Assembly (NCBI GenBank): GCA_022784805.1
Contig: JALFYG010000218.1
Span: 1-5,807 of the forward strand
Source: Spirochaetales bacterium
GTDB taxonomy: Bacteria > Spirochaetota > Spirochaetia > Sphaerochaetales > Sphaerochaetaceae
DNA: 5,807 bases
Direction: 5' to 3'
Of this stretch, positions 1-5,635 are shown piece by piece (within the stretch, counting starts at the first letter, position 1; every line of letters begins with the position of its first letter). Under the pieces are notes generated by a model. The model worked only from the letters and a program-made list of their open reading frames with translations, searched no databases and was not told the origin of the DNA. A program made the translations under genes and the position numbers.

Positions 1-503
1 AGATCCAAGACATATTTATGGCCCTTGCCATCCTTTTCAAGGGAAATCTTCTCCTTGAAGAGCTTTCCATCTTTATCGATGTCGTTGATTTTCTCTCCAT
101 CAATAAAGAGTCTGTCAACATCACCAAAAGTGAGGATTTTCTCCATATCTTCAATATGAAGTGAGTAATCGAGAGGAACGATTGTACAACCTGCAAAAGA
201 GATTGCAAAGTATGCAATTGCCCACTCCGGGCTGTTCTTACCTGTTACGGCAATCTTATCACCCTTCTTTGCACCAGATGCAATAAGGTAATAAGCAACC
301 TCTCTGATCTTCTTGAGTGCTTCTTTATATGTAAATGTAATCTTCTCAGGAACGATAGCCTTGAAAGCTTCATTATTTGGAAACCTTTCTTCAGTTATCT
401 CTAACATTTCTCTAAATGTAGGATATTCCCCATTATACTTCTTGCCTTTATAGGCAAAGATATCCTCAACACCAGTTTTCCAATACTTATCTTTAAAAGC
501 CAT
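1..503 (-). CDS. AMP-forming acyl-CoA synthetase (FadD-like), N-terminal part
   Basis: This is the first 167 residues of a minus-strand gene cut by the left window edge. The family activates fatty or other carboxylic acids with ATP to an acyl-AMP and then forms the CoA thioester. Visible hallmarks of the AMP-binding N-terminal subdomain are ITFTYKEALKKI (residues 55-66), the GAKKGDKIAVTGKNSPEW block (77-94), and AIAYFAISFAGCTIVPLDYS (95-114), which correspond to the conserved 'GxxKGDxVAIxxxNSPEW' and 'AGxxxVPLD' segments. The ATP-binding loop (TSGTTGxPKG) and the catalytic C-terminal lysine lie outside the window, so chain-length preference cannot be judged. The ATG at 503-501 is well supported by an AGGAG Shine-Dalgarno six bases upstream. 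It is transcribed divergently from folC. A long-chain acyl-CoA synthetase is most likely, but another adenylate-forming ligase is possible. Confidence 0.9.
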   Translation of the reverse strand, partial: MAFKDKYWKTGVEDIFAYKGKKYNGEYPTFREMLEITEERFPNNEAFKAIVPEKITFTYKEALKKIREVAYYLIASGAKKGDKIAVTGKNSPEWAIAYFAISFAGCTIVPLDYSLHIEDMEKILTFGDVDRLFIDGEKINDIDKDGKLFKEKISLEKDGKGHKYVLD

Positions 504-509
504 ACTTGT

Positions 510-514
510 CTCCT
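510..514 (-). promoter_or_regulatory. Ribosome binding site of the acyl-CoA synthetase
   Basis: On the minus strand AGGAG lies six bases before the ATG at 503-501. This is a canonical Shine-Dalgarno spacing and fixes the start of the gene. Confidence 0.8.
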
Positions 515-528
515 ACTTTTCTGACACT

Positions 529-546
529 TTTTACAATCTTGTAAAA
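529..546. promoter_or_regulatory. Perfect 18-bp palindrome, candidate operator
   Basis: TTTTACAA at 529-536 and TTGTAAAA at 539-546 are exact inverted repeats around a 2-bp centre. With the minus-strand promoter proposed at 557-586, the site falls at about +4 to +21 of the acyl-CoA synthetase transcript, where a bound repressor would block transcription. The regulator is not in the window and the sequence does not exactly match an operator I can name. It resembles TACA-N4-TGTA sites but not the TACA-N2-TGTA of CopY/BlaI. An mRNA hairpin is less likely, because the two-base centre and AT-only outer pairs make a poor stem-loop. Confidence 0.5.
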
Positions 547-556
547 TATCATTCGT

Positions 557-586
557 ATTCTGAAAGGTAATTATCTATTTTGTCAA
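557..586 (-). promoter_or_regulatory. Putative sigma-70-type promoter for the acyl-CoA synthetase
   Basis: Reading the minus strand, a perfect TTGACA -35 box (586-581) is followed after 18 bp by CAGAAT (562-557), which matches four of six bases of TATAAT. Transcription would start near 550, giving a leader of about 47 nt that contains the 529-546 palindrome and the ribosome binding site. The -35 is convincing and the -10 only fair. There is no experimental support. Confidence 0.4.
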
Positions 587-598
587 TATCTAGTGACA
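581..598. promoter_or_regulatory. Inverted repeat TGTCA-N8-TGACA in the divergent region
   Basis: TGTCA (581-585) and TGACA (594-598) are perfect 5-bp inverted half-sites separated by 8 bp. The left half overlaps the proposed -35 of the acyl-CoA synthetase promoter, so a protein bound here could affect either divergent gene. Such short arms arise often by chance in AT-rich DNA, so this is a weak candidate. Confidence 0.2.
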
Positions 599-604
599 TA
601 TAGC

Positions 605-635
605 TATACCTTCATTTTGGCAAAATCGTTATTAT
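605..635 (+). promoter_or_regulatory. Putative promoter region of the folC operon
   Basis: Two weak -10 candidates are visible upstream of folC. TATACC (605-610) lies 19 bp after TTGTCA (580-585), a five-of-six match to TTGACA. TATTAT (630-635) matches TATAAT at five of six bases but has no good -35, and it would start transcription at or within a base or two of the folC ATG. The second option would give an essentially leaderless mRNA, which fits the lack of a Shine-Dalgarno before that start. Neither candidate is strong. Confidence 0.3.
614..626. promoter_or_regulatory. Perfect 13-bp palindrome upstream of folC, candidate operator
   Basis: ATTTTG (614-619) and CAAAAT (621-626) are exact inverted repeats around a single central G at 620. 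The site lies 16 bp before the folC start and directly between the two candidate -10 elements, a position suited to repression. No known operator is matched with confidence. It resembles part of a sigma-54 -24 box (TTGGCA), but the required -12 TTGC element is not present. Confidence 0.35.
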
Positions 636-642
636 TTCCCAT

Positions 643-1971
643 ATGAATGATACTTCTACTATATTAAATGATTTTTTCGATTCTTTCTCTCCCTCTCTAT
701 CAGGAAACTTAAGAGAAAACAGACTCGAAAGAATGAATTTCCTATTAAAAGAAATCGGGAATCCCGAAAGAAATATAAAAATGATTCATATAGCAGGAAG
801 CAAGGGTAAAGGAACCACTGCTTCCTTTATGTCCTGGGTAATGAACAAGAAAGGCCTGAAGACAGGTCTTTATCTCTCTCCCCATGTATATGACATAAGA
901 GAGAGGTTCACTCTTGGCACTTCTTTCTTTTCTGAGTCTCTGTATTTATCAACACTGAAAGAGCTCAAAGAGAGAATCAAAGACTTCTCACTTCCCAAAG
1001 AGCTAGGACCTGAGAAACCAACGACTTTCGAGCTCTATACAGCCTATGCATACCTATTATTTAAGAGTGCTGGATGTGAGTATGCCGTAATAGAAACAGG
1101 ACTAGGTGGAAGACTGGATGCCACAAATACAATTGATCCTATTGCAAACTGCTTTACTTATATCGAGAAAGAACACACAAAGATTCTTGGCTCCACTCTT
1201 GAGGAGATAGCAAAAGAGAAGGCAGGAATAATGAGAAAAGATGTTCCTTCCTTCATTATGAATATGCCTTTAGAAGCCCTTAACACCCTCAAGAAAGAAT
1301 CAGAAACAATTGGATCAAAAGTTGAGGATTTCCCTCTATCCTTTGAAGATATTCCTTATAAGAATGATATACTTACCCTCTACGGAGACAATACTCCTAT
1401 AAAGATATACACCCCATCAGGATTGACTGATGTTGAGATCTATGACTTTAGCTTCGCTCTCTATGTGTTATCGAAAACAGGAGTATGTAAGTTTGAATCA
1501 AATGAGACCTTAGATTTATCTCAATGTTTCTCCCTTCCAGGAAGATTCCAGTCACAAAGAGTTTTAATAGACAATAAAACCATCAATTTTATATTTGATG
1601 GCGCCCATACGATATCATCAATAGAACACTTAATGAGAAATATCGATAACTATGGCTTCTCTCCCCTTTCAACTCTTATCTTCTCAACAGCAATAGACAA
1701 GAACTATAAAGAGATGACAGATATTCTGGTCCCTTCCTTTGATAACATCATCATTACAGGACTGGGAGAGAGTAAGAAATCTGATCCGAAAGCTATTTAT
1801 GAGTACATATCAAATAAATGGAAAGATAAGTCTGTCACGCTCTCTCCAACGGCATCAGATGCCGCTGAAAAGATACTAAAAACCACCCTTAATGATGATA
1901 ACGTTATAGTCACCGGATCTTTCTATCTCGTTGACCTCATACATAATGCATTAGATAATCTAGAGTCATGA
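643..1971 (+). CDS. folC: Folylpolyglutamate synthase / dihydrofolate synthase
   Basis: This 442-residue cytoplasmic Mur-ligase-type enzyme adds glutamate to folates by ATP-driven acyl phosphate chemistry, and may also make dihydrofolate from dihydropteroate. Family motifs appear in order: P-loop AGSKGKGTT (51-59, usually GTNGKGS), SPHVYDIRERF (79-89), PTTFE (126-130), ETGLGGRLDATN (151-162), HTKILG with IAKEKAGI (178-196), LPGRFQ (298-303), FDGAHT (318-323) and VTGSF (423-427). Ser79, Glu151 and His178 match the magnesium ligands known in Lactobacillus FPGS, and Lys193 sits at the carbamylated-lysine position. Deviations are GSKGKGT in the P-loop and DGAHT instead of DGAHN. Length is normal. 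No Shine-Dalgarno precedes the ATG at 643, but residues 9-40 align with the family N-terminus, so an internal start at Met31 is less likely. It is the first gene of the operon. Whether it is mono- or bifunctional cannot be told. Confidence 0.93.
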   Translation: MNDTSTILNDFFDSFSPSLSGNLRENRLERMNFLLKEIGNPERNIKMIHIAGSKGKGTTASFMSWVMNKKGLKTGLYLSPHVYDIRERFTLGTSFFSESLYLSTLKELKERIKDFSLPKELGPEKPTTFELYTAYAYLLFKSAGCEYAVIETGLGGRLDATNTIDPIANCFTYIEKEHTKILGSTLEEIAKEKAGIMRKDVPSFIMNMPLEALNTLKKESETIGSKVEDFPLSFEDIPYKNDILTLYGDNTPIKIYTPSGLTDVEIYDFSFALYVLSKTGVCKFESNETLDLSQCFSLPGRFQSQRVLIDNKTINFIFDGAHTISSIEHLMRNIDNYGFSPLSTLIFSTAIDKNYKEMTDILVPSFDNIIITGLGESKKSDPKAIYEYISNKWKDKSVTLSPTASDAAEKILKTTLNDDNVIVTGSFYLVDLIHNALDNLES

Positions 1972-3383
1972 GCGGTATAAACTGGAAAGAATTGGAACTC
2001 TTATTATCTGAGATGCCTCTTGAAGGCAGCTATGTTCAGAAGATTACTGAGCATAGCGTCCATGCCTTCACCATCCATTTCTTCTCAAGGGAAGAAAAGG
2101 CATGGATGATGTACACAGAAATCTCCACGACCCACACAAGAGTAAACAGAACAGAAAAACTAAGAAAGAAAAGCGCAAACAGCCAACGTTTCACCCAGTA
2201 TCTCAAGGCCCATATCATAGGAAGACGCGTTGTTGAAGTAAGACAGTATCCCTTTGACAGAGCTTTTGTCCTAAAATTACAAAACAGTGAAGACACTATC
2301 AACATGATCTTTCGTCTCTACTCAGGACCTGGAGCCAATGTAATCATCACACGTGAAGACGGCACCATTCTTGAGCTCTTATTCCGTAGACCTCAGAGAG
2401 GAGAAAGAAACGGTGAAAAGCTAATAGAGGAAGAGAGAACAAACGAAGGAAAGAAGACCTGGACAATCAGGCCTTTCACTGGAGATAGCTTTAATGCCTT
2501 CATTGACAGGGAAGAAGAGAAAGAGACAAAGGATGAAAAGAGAGAGGAACTTTCTCTCATCCTAAAGGAAAGAGAAAACAGGGAAATAAAGGCACTTCTG
2601 GATAAAATAGAGAGACTCAATGAGAGAATAGAGGCAACAAGGGGCTTCGAGGAGACGAAGCATTTTGCAGATCTATTGTCTGCAAACATCTATATGGTCA
2701 AAAAAGGTATGACAAGTGTCACCCTCGATGATTGGGAGAAGGGAGAAAAAGTAACCATTTCCCTTGACCCTCAGTTAAGCCCAACAGAAAACAAGGAGAA
2801 ACTATACTCAAGGTATCGTAAAGATAAGACTTCCCTTTCCATGGCAATAGAAGAGAAAGAAAAGACAGAGGCTCTTATTCTCGATACAAAAGAGAAGTAC
2901 AGTTACCTTCTCTCTCCTGAAGCTCCTTTGGAGAAATTAAGAAAGGAAGTGGAAGGAAAGTCTGATGATAACCAGAAGGTAAAAGAAGGTCGCCCTGGCG
3001 TATGGGTCAAAAGTAATGGCTGGGACATCATCATTGGACGAAACGCCAAAGAAAACGATGAAATTCTTCGTTCCTATACCCGTGGTTCAGATATATGGAT
3101 GCATACAAGAGACTTCAGTGGTGGTTATATTATCATAAAGGCACAGAAAGACAGGACAGTACCTCTTCCAGTTCTTCTTGATGGAGCAAGCCTTGCCATA
3201 CACTTCTCAAAAGCTAGGAAGAACGGAAAAGCAGATTTGTATTATACTCAAGTAAAGTACCTGAGAAGAGTAAAGGGTGGAAAGACTGGTCTTGTTCTCC
3301 CTACACAAGAAAAGAACCTAAATGCCACAGAGGATGAAGAGAGAGTAAGGAGGATATTGGGAAATGAAAATGAAATATCATGA
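1968..3383 (+). CDS. rqcH: RqcH / NFACT family ribosome quality control protein, compact form
   Basis: NFACT proteins (formerly FbpA-like 'fibronectin-binding') bind obstructed 50S subunits and, in Bacillus RqcH, recruit tRNA-Ala to add C-terminal alanine tails that mark stalled peptides for proteolysis. Visible parts are NFACT-N (about 1-145), a charged coiled-coil middle (about 185-320) with SANIYMVKKG (238-247) and SLDPQLSPTEN (265-275), and NFACT-R (about 342-455) with GRNAKENDEI, SDIWMHTRDFSGGYIII (374-390) and LYYTQVKYLRRVKGGKTG (424-441). The Asp97-Arg98 pair, required for tRNA binding in RqcH, is present at the same residue numbers. At 471 residues it is about 100 shorter than Bacillus RqcH, and the segment expected to hold the helix-hairpin-helix module between NFACT-N and the coiled coil seems missing. 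The start overlaps the folC stop in ATGA and has no Shine-Dalgarno, implying coupled translation. Alanine tailing is inferred. Confidence 0.88.
   Translation: MSGINWKELELLLSEMPLEGSYVQKITEHSVHAFTIHFFSREEKAWMMYTEISTTHTRVNRTEKLRKKSANSQRFTQYLKAHIIGRRVVEVRQYPFDRAFVLKLQNSEDTINMIFRLYSGPGANVIITREDGTILELLFRRPQRGERNGEKLIEEERTNEGKKTWTIRPFTGDSFNAFIDREEEKETKDEKREELSLILKERENREIKALLDKIERLNERIEATRGFEETKHFADLLSANIYMVKKGMTSVTLDDWEKGEKVTISLDPQLSPTENKEKLYSRYRKDKTSLSMAIEEKEKTEALILDTKEKYSYLLSPEAPLEKLRKEVEGKSDDNQKVKEGRPGVWVKSNGWDIIIGRNAKENDEILRSYTRGSDIWMHTRDFSGGYIIIKAQKDRTVPLPVLLDGASLAIHFSKARKNGKADLYYTQVKYLRRVKGGKTGLVLPTQEKNLNATEDEERVRRILGNENEIS
3347..3353 (+). promoter_or_regulatory. Ribosome binding site of the Memo-like gene, inside the rqcH 3' end
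   Basis: AAGGAGG lies ten bases before the ATG at 3364, within the last codons of rqcH. It supports the ATG at 3364 over the in-frame ATG at 3370, and so supports a 20-bp gene overlap. Confidence 0.75.
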
Positions 3384-4077
3384 AGGGATATTCTATCCTC
3401 AAGATAAAGAAGAACTAAATTCCCTTCTTGGAGATGGAATGGCTACAAAGAAAGCAAAGGCTCTTCTGGTTCCTCATGCCTCTCTCAAGATTATTGCTCC
3501 CCTTCTTAGGGAGGCCTTCTCCTACACAAAAGACAAGGAGAGGGTAATCATTCTTGCTCCTATCCACAATGGAAGGAGTAACAGCGAGAAAGGCTTCTTC
3601 TTTGAAGGTGAGCTACTCCCCTCCTCCGATATGTTTTTATTGGGAGCAGAAACAAGAGAGATGTATGCAGAGGAAGAGCCCGCAGGAGAAGAGCTTATTC
3701 CTTTTATCGAAAAATATATGCCAGGAAAAGAGTGGGCAATTCTATATGCTGACGTAAAGACAGCAGCAGAGTCAAAAAGACTCGCTTCTTTTCTTTCTCC
3801 ATTTAATACACCATCCACTCTCTTTATCGTCTCCACAAATCTTTCACCAAAATGTTCTAAAAAAGAAGAGTGTGAAATGTGGAGGGAAAGCGCCAAAGAA
3901 GCTTTGAAAGATGGCAGTGCAATTATTGATAAGGTAAACAAGCACCAAATCTCTTTCTGTGGAGCTGGAATAATTGATGCTCTTGAGAGACTGATCCCAG
4001 GTGGTTGGAGAGAAGGAGTCGACAACAAGGAGGAGACGACAGCCCACTCATTTCTCTATAAAGGAGGAGACTATTGA
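3364..4077 (+). CDS. Memo-family protein (AmmeMemoRadiSam system protein B-like), diverged
   Basis: This 237-residue protein resembles the MEMO1/PF01875 family, a dioxygenase-like fold found beside AMMECR1 and a radical SAM enzyme in many prokaryotes; its biochemical role is not settled. Family marks are HEGIFYPQDKEELNSLL (6-22, usual 'AGxFYPxdpxxL'), LLVPHASLKIIAPLLREAFS (34-53, usual 'vPHAGYxYSG'), VIILAPIHNG (61-70, usual 'viLGPsHxG') and FCGAGIIDAL (198-207). His38 and His68 match two metal-site histidines of human MEMO1 (His49, His81). The usual 'SSDxxH' segment is replaced by STNLSP (157-162), so the Asp and the third His appear lost. No AMMECR1 or radical SAM gene is nearby. No signal peptide or membrane segment is seen. 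Its Shine-Dalgarno lies inside rqcH. The family call is fairly firm; enzymatic activity is doubtful. Confidence 0.75.
   Translation: MKMKYHEGIFYPQDKEELNSLLGDGMATKKAKALLVPHASLKIIAPLLREAFSYTKDKERVIILAPIHNGRSNSEKGFFFEGELLPSSDMFLLGAETREMYAEEEPAGEELIPFIEKYMPGKEWAILYADVKTAAESKRLASFLSPFNTPSTLFIVSTNLSPKCSKKEECEMWRESAKEALKDGSAIIDKVNKHQISFCGAGIIDALERLIPGGWREGVDNKEETTAHSFLYKGGDY
4061..4067 (+). promoter_or_regulatory. Strong ribosome binding site selecting a TTG start
   Basis: AAGGAGG is followed, after six bases, by the TTG at 4074-4076, which overlaps the stop codon of the Memo-like gene as TTGA. The near-perfect Shine-Dalgarno and spacing make this TTG, not the ATG at codon 14, the likely start. Confidence 0.8.
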
Positions 4078-5522
4078 TAGATATTACTTCTAAAAGCGTC
4101 GGCGGCATTGAAATGACAGCCCTTCGCTTTGGCCCTGATAAGTTCGACATCCCTGTTCATCTTATGCAGAAAGAAAGAGAAAGCTGCATTCTTGTAACAG
4201 ATGAAGACATTCTTCCTTTTCCATGGAATGGGGTGACCAAGGATCAAGAAGGACAGTATGTTCTCCTTGATAAGTGTAATCTTGAATCCATTTGGACAAT
4301 TGCAACTACAAACAGAGAAAGAGCCTTAGACCTTGTAAGAAAGACAGCCTTGGGCATAAAGAAGGGAGGAAAGAAGTTTGCAGACCTCTCTACAGGAATA
4401 TTCCCTCTTTATAGAATCTATATCAAAGATAAAAAAGATATTCTGATCCTCCCTGAAGATGCAGCTTCTATTCTCGCCGTTTCTCTTGTCAGGGAAGATA
4501 TGGATGCATGCAGCAAGGATCTCACAAAGAAAGACACTGAGGTTGGATATACTCTTATCCTTGAGATGGCTGAACTCTTGTATTATGCAGCAACAGGCCG
4601 CTTCCCTTATAAAAATGAGGAAGTAAGAAGAAGTGGTTATAACGAGATTCCTCTCGAATTCTATAACACTTCTCTTAATGAAAAGACTTCTTCCTTCATT
4701 ACTTCTACTCTCAATATGAAGGAAAAGAATCAGAGAAAAATCAGCGGCAATAATGGACCGGAGAAATCTATTGGCTGGTTTATTGATTCTACAGAAAGCC
4801 TAGAGTGGAATTTGAAGAACAGGTCAGAAGAAGAGAAAGAGGTTGATGCTGATAAAACAGAGAATAATGAAGAGTTTAAGAAACTCTGGAGAGAAAAGAG
4901 CAGAAAAGCAAAGAGACGCAAGTTCTGGGCAGAAAAAGGTGCTGTAATAGCAGTCACTGTTCTTATTGCAGGCTTTGTCTGTTACTTTATCGGGAACTGG
5001 CTTTATCAGACATTCAAGCCACCTGTAACAAGAGACATGTCTCAGGTTGAAGTCATTGAGCATATGTATTCTTGTCAGAATGGAATAAATCCAACTGAGC
5101 TTGATGAGGGCTTCAAGGGAGATGCAGCTCAATTTAATGAAATCTTGAACCTCTATGTAACGTCCACCACAAGAAAGGCCTATGAATACATAGATGCCAT
5201 CACAATCGCTCCGGATTGGATTGAGGCAGGCATGCCTTCTATCACTAAAGACACTTGGATCTACGGAGTAATCCCATTGTCCATTGAAGAGACTGAAGAA
5301 AACCATTTCGTTGCCAAGGTCCAGTGGTATACACCATTTGCTTTTGACGATGAAGTTGAAGAAACCTATGGAGAAAAAGACGGGTTTGCCAGAACCTTTA
5401 TCTACGAAGTAATCCAAGAGTTTGATTTCACATGGAATAACAGAGGCTGGTGGGTCTGCACAGAGAACGAGATTACCGACTACTCTCTCTTAAGTGTTGA
5501 ATACACCCCGTATCTTGAATAA
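4074..5522 (+). CDS. Single-pass membrane protein with possible degenerate kinase-like cytoplasmic domain
   Basis: I do not recognise this 482-residue protein by name. It starts at TTG with a strong ribosome binding site. Residues 1-285 are cytoplasmic by the positive-inside rule: a very basic stretch (KSRKAKRRK, 275-283) precedes one hydrophobic helix (about 289-310), leaving about 170 residues outside the membrane. Parts of the N-terminal region recall the C-lobe of a Ser/Thr kinase: ALGIKKGGKKFADLSTG (92-108), DILILPED (122-129), then LILEMAELLYYAATGRFPY (161-179), like the helix-F 'LGxxLYELLTGxxPF' segment. HRD, DFG and the ATP-binding lysine motif are not seen, so it would be a pseudokinase at best. 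A charged linker (250-270) joins it to the helix. The outer domain (about 318-482) is rich in alternating helix and strand, with aromatic strands near the end (FDFTWNNRGWWV, 450-461), possibly an NTF2-like fold. It is last in the operon, overlapping its upstream neighbour by 4 bp. Confidence 0.8.
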   Translation: MIDITSKSVGGIEMTALRFGPDKFDIPVHLMQKERESCILVTDEDILPFPWNGVTKDQEGQYVLLDKCNLESIWTIATTNRERALDLVRKTALGIKKGGKKFADLSTGIFPLYRIYIKDKKDILILPEDAASILAVSLVREDMDACSKDLTKKDTEVGYTLILEMAELLYYAATGRFPYKNEEVRRSGYNEIPLEFYNTSLNEKTSSFITSTLNMKEKNQRKISGNNGPEKSIGWFIDSTESLEWNLKNRSEEEKEVDADKTENNEEFKKLWREKSRKAKRRKFWAEKGAVIAVTVLIAGFVCYFIGNWLYQTFKPPVTRDMSQVEVIEHMYSCQNGINPTELDEGFKGDAAQFNEILNLYVTSTTRKAYEYIDAITIAPDWIEAGMPSITKDTWIYGVIPLSIEETEENHFVAKVQWYTPFAFDDEVEETYGEKDGFARTFIYEVIQEFDFTWNNRGWWVCTENEITDYSLLSVEYTPYLE

Positions 5523-5542
5523 AAACTTTATCATTATTAATT

Positions 5543-5579
5543 GAGCCTGGTAAATATAAAAGTTTATCAGCCTCTTTTT
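5543..5579 (+). terminator. Rho-independent terminator of the folC operon
   Basis: GAGCCTGGTAAA (5543-5554) pairs with TTTATCAGCCTC (5563-5574) as a 12-bp stem with one C-C mismatch and one G-U wobble around an 8-nt loop, followed directly by five T residues (5575-5579). It begins 20 bp after the stop of the last operon gene. Confidence 0.85.
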
Positions 5580-5584
5580 ATAAA

Positions 5585-5612
5585 TGGGCGGTAAAACTTA
5601 ATCTACCGCCCA
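5585..5612 (-). terminator. GC-rich hairpin, probable terminator of the convergent minus-strand gene
   Basis: TGGGCGGTA (5585-5593) and TACCGCCCA (5604-5612) form a perfect 9-bp stem with a 10-nt loop. On the minus strand it lies 23 bp past the stop of the partial gene and is followed by TTTAT, a modest U-rich tail; on the plus strand no T tract follows. It may also act as a backup to the operon terminator, since no gene lies between the two hairpins. Confidence 0.6.
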
Positions 5613-5635
5613 CAATATCTAAGAGTATGAATATC

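Noticed and set aside
617..635. Possible sigma-54 promoter (TTGGCA...) upstream of folC
   Set aside because: The -24-like TTGGCA is present, but the properly spaced TTGC -12 element is absent. The match is explained by the palindrome at 614-626.
1951..1962. Short inverted repeat TAGAT-A-ATCTA near the folC stop, considered as a hairpin or regulatory site
   Set aside because: It is short, AT-rich, lies within coding sequence and has no T tract; chance is sufficient.
2036..2689. Two minus-strand open frames inside rqcH
   Set aside because: Both are antisense to conserved NFACT segments and their compositions are low complexity, so they are shadows.
1968..3383. Fibronectin-binding adhesin function for the NFACT protein
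   Set aside because: The old family name suggests adhesion, but there is no signal peptide or anchor, and the Asp97-Arg98 pair and NFACT-R domain fit an intracellular ribosome-rescue role.
3522..4028. 168-codon open frame on the minus strand inside the Memo-like gene
   Set aside because: It lies opposite a gene with family motifs and a good ribosome binding site. Its Ser/Leu-rich composition is what the antisense of a Lys/Glu-rich gene gives.
4824..5417. 197-codon open frame on the minus strand inside the membrane-protein gene
   Set aside because: It is antisense to a well-supported gene, shows no recognisable motif, and has hydrophobic, Phe/Ser-rich content typical of a shadow frame.
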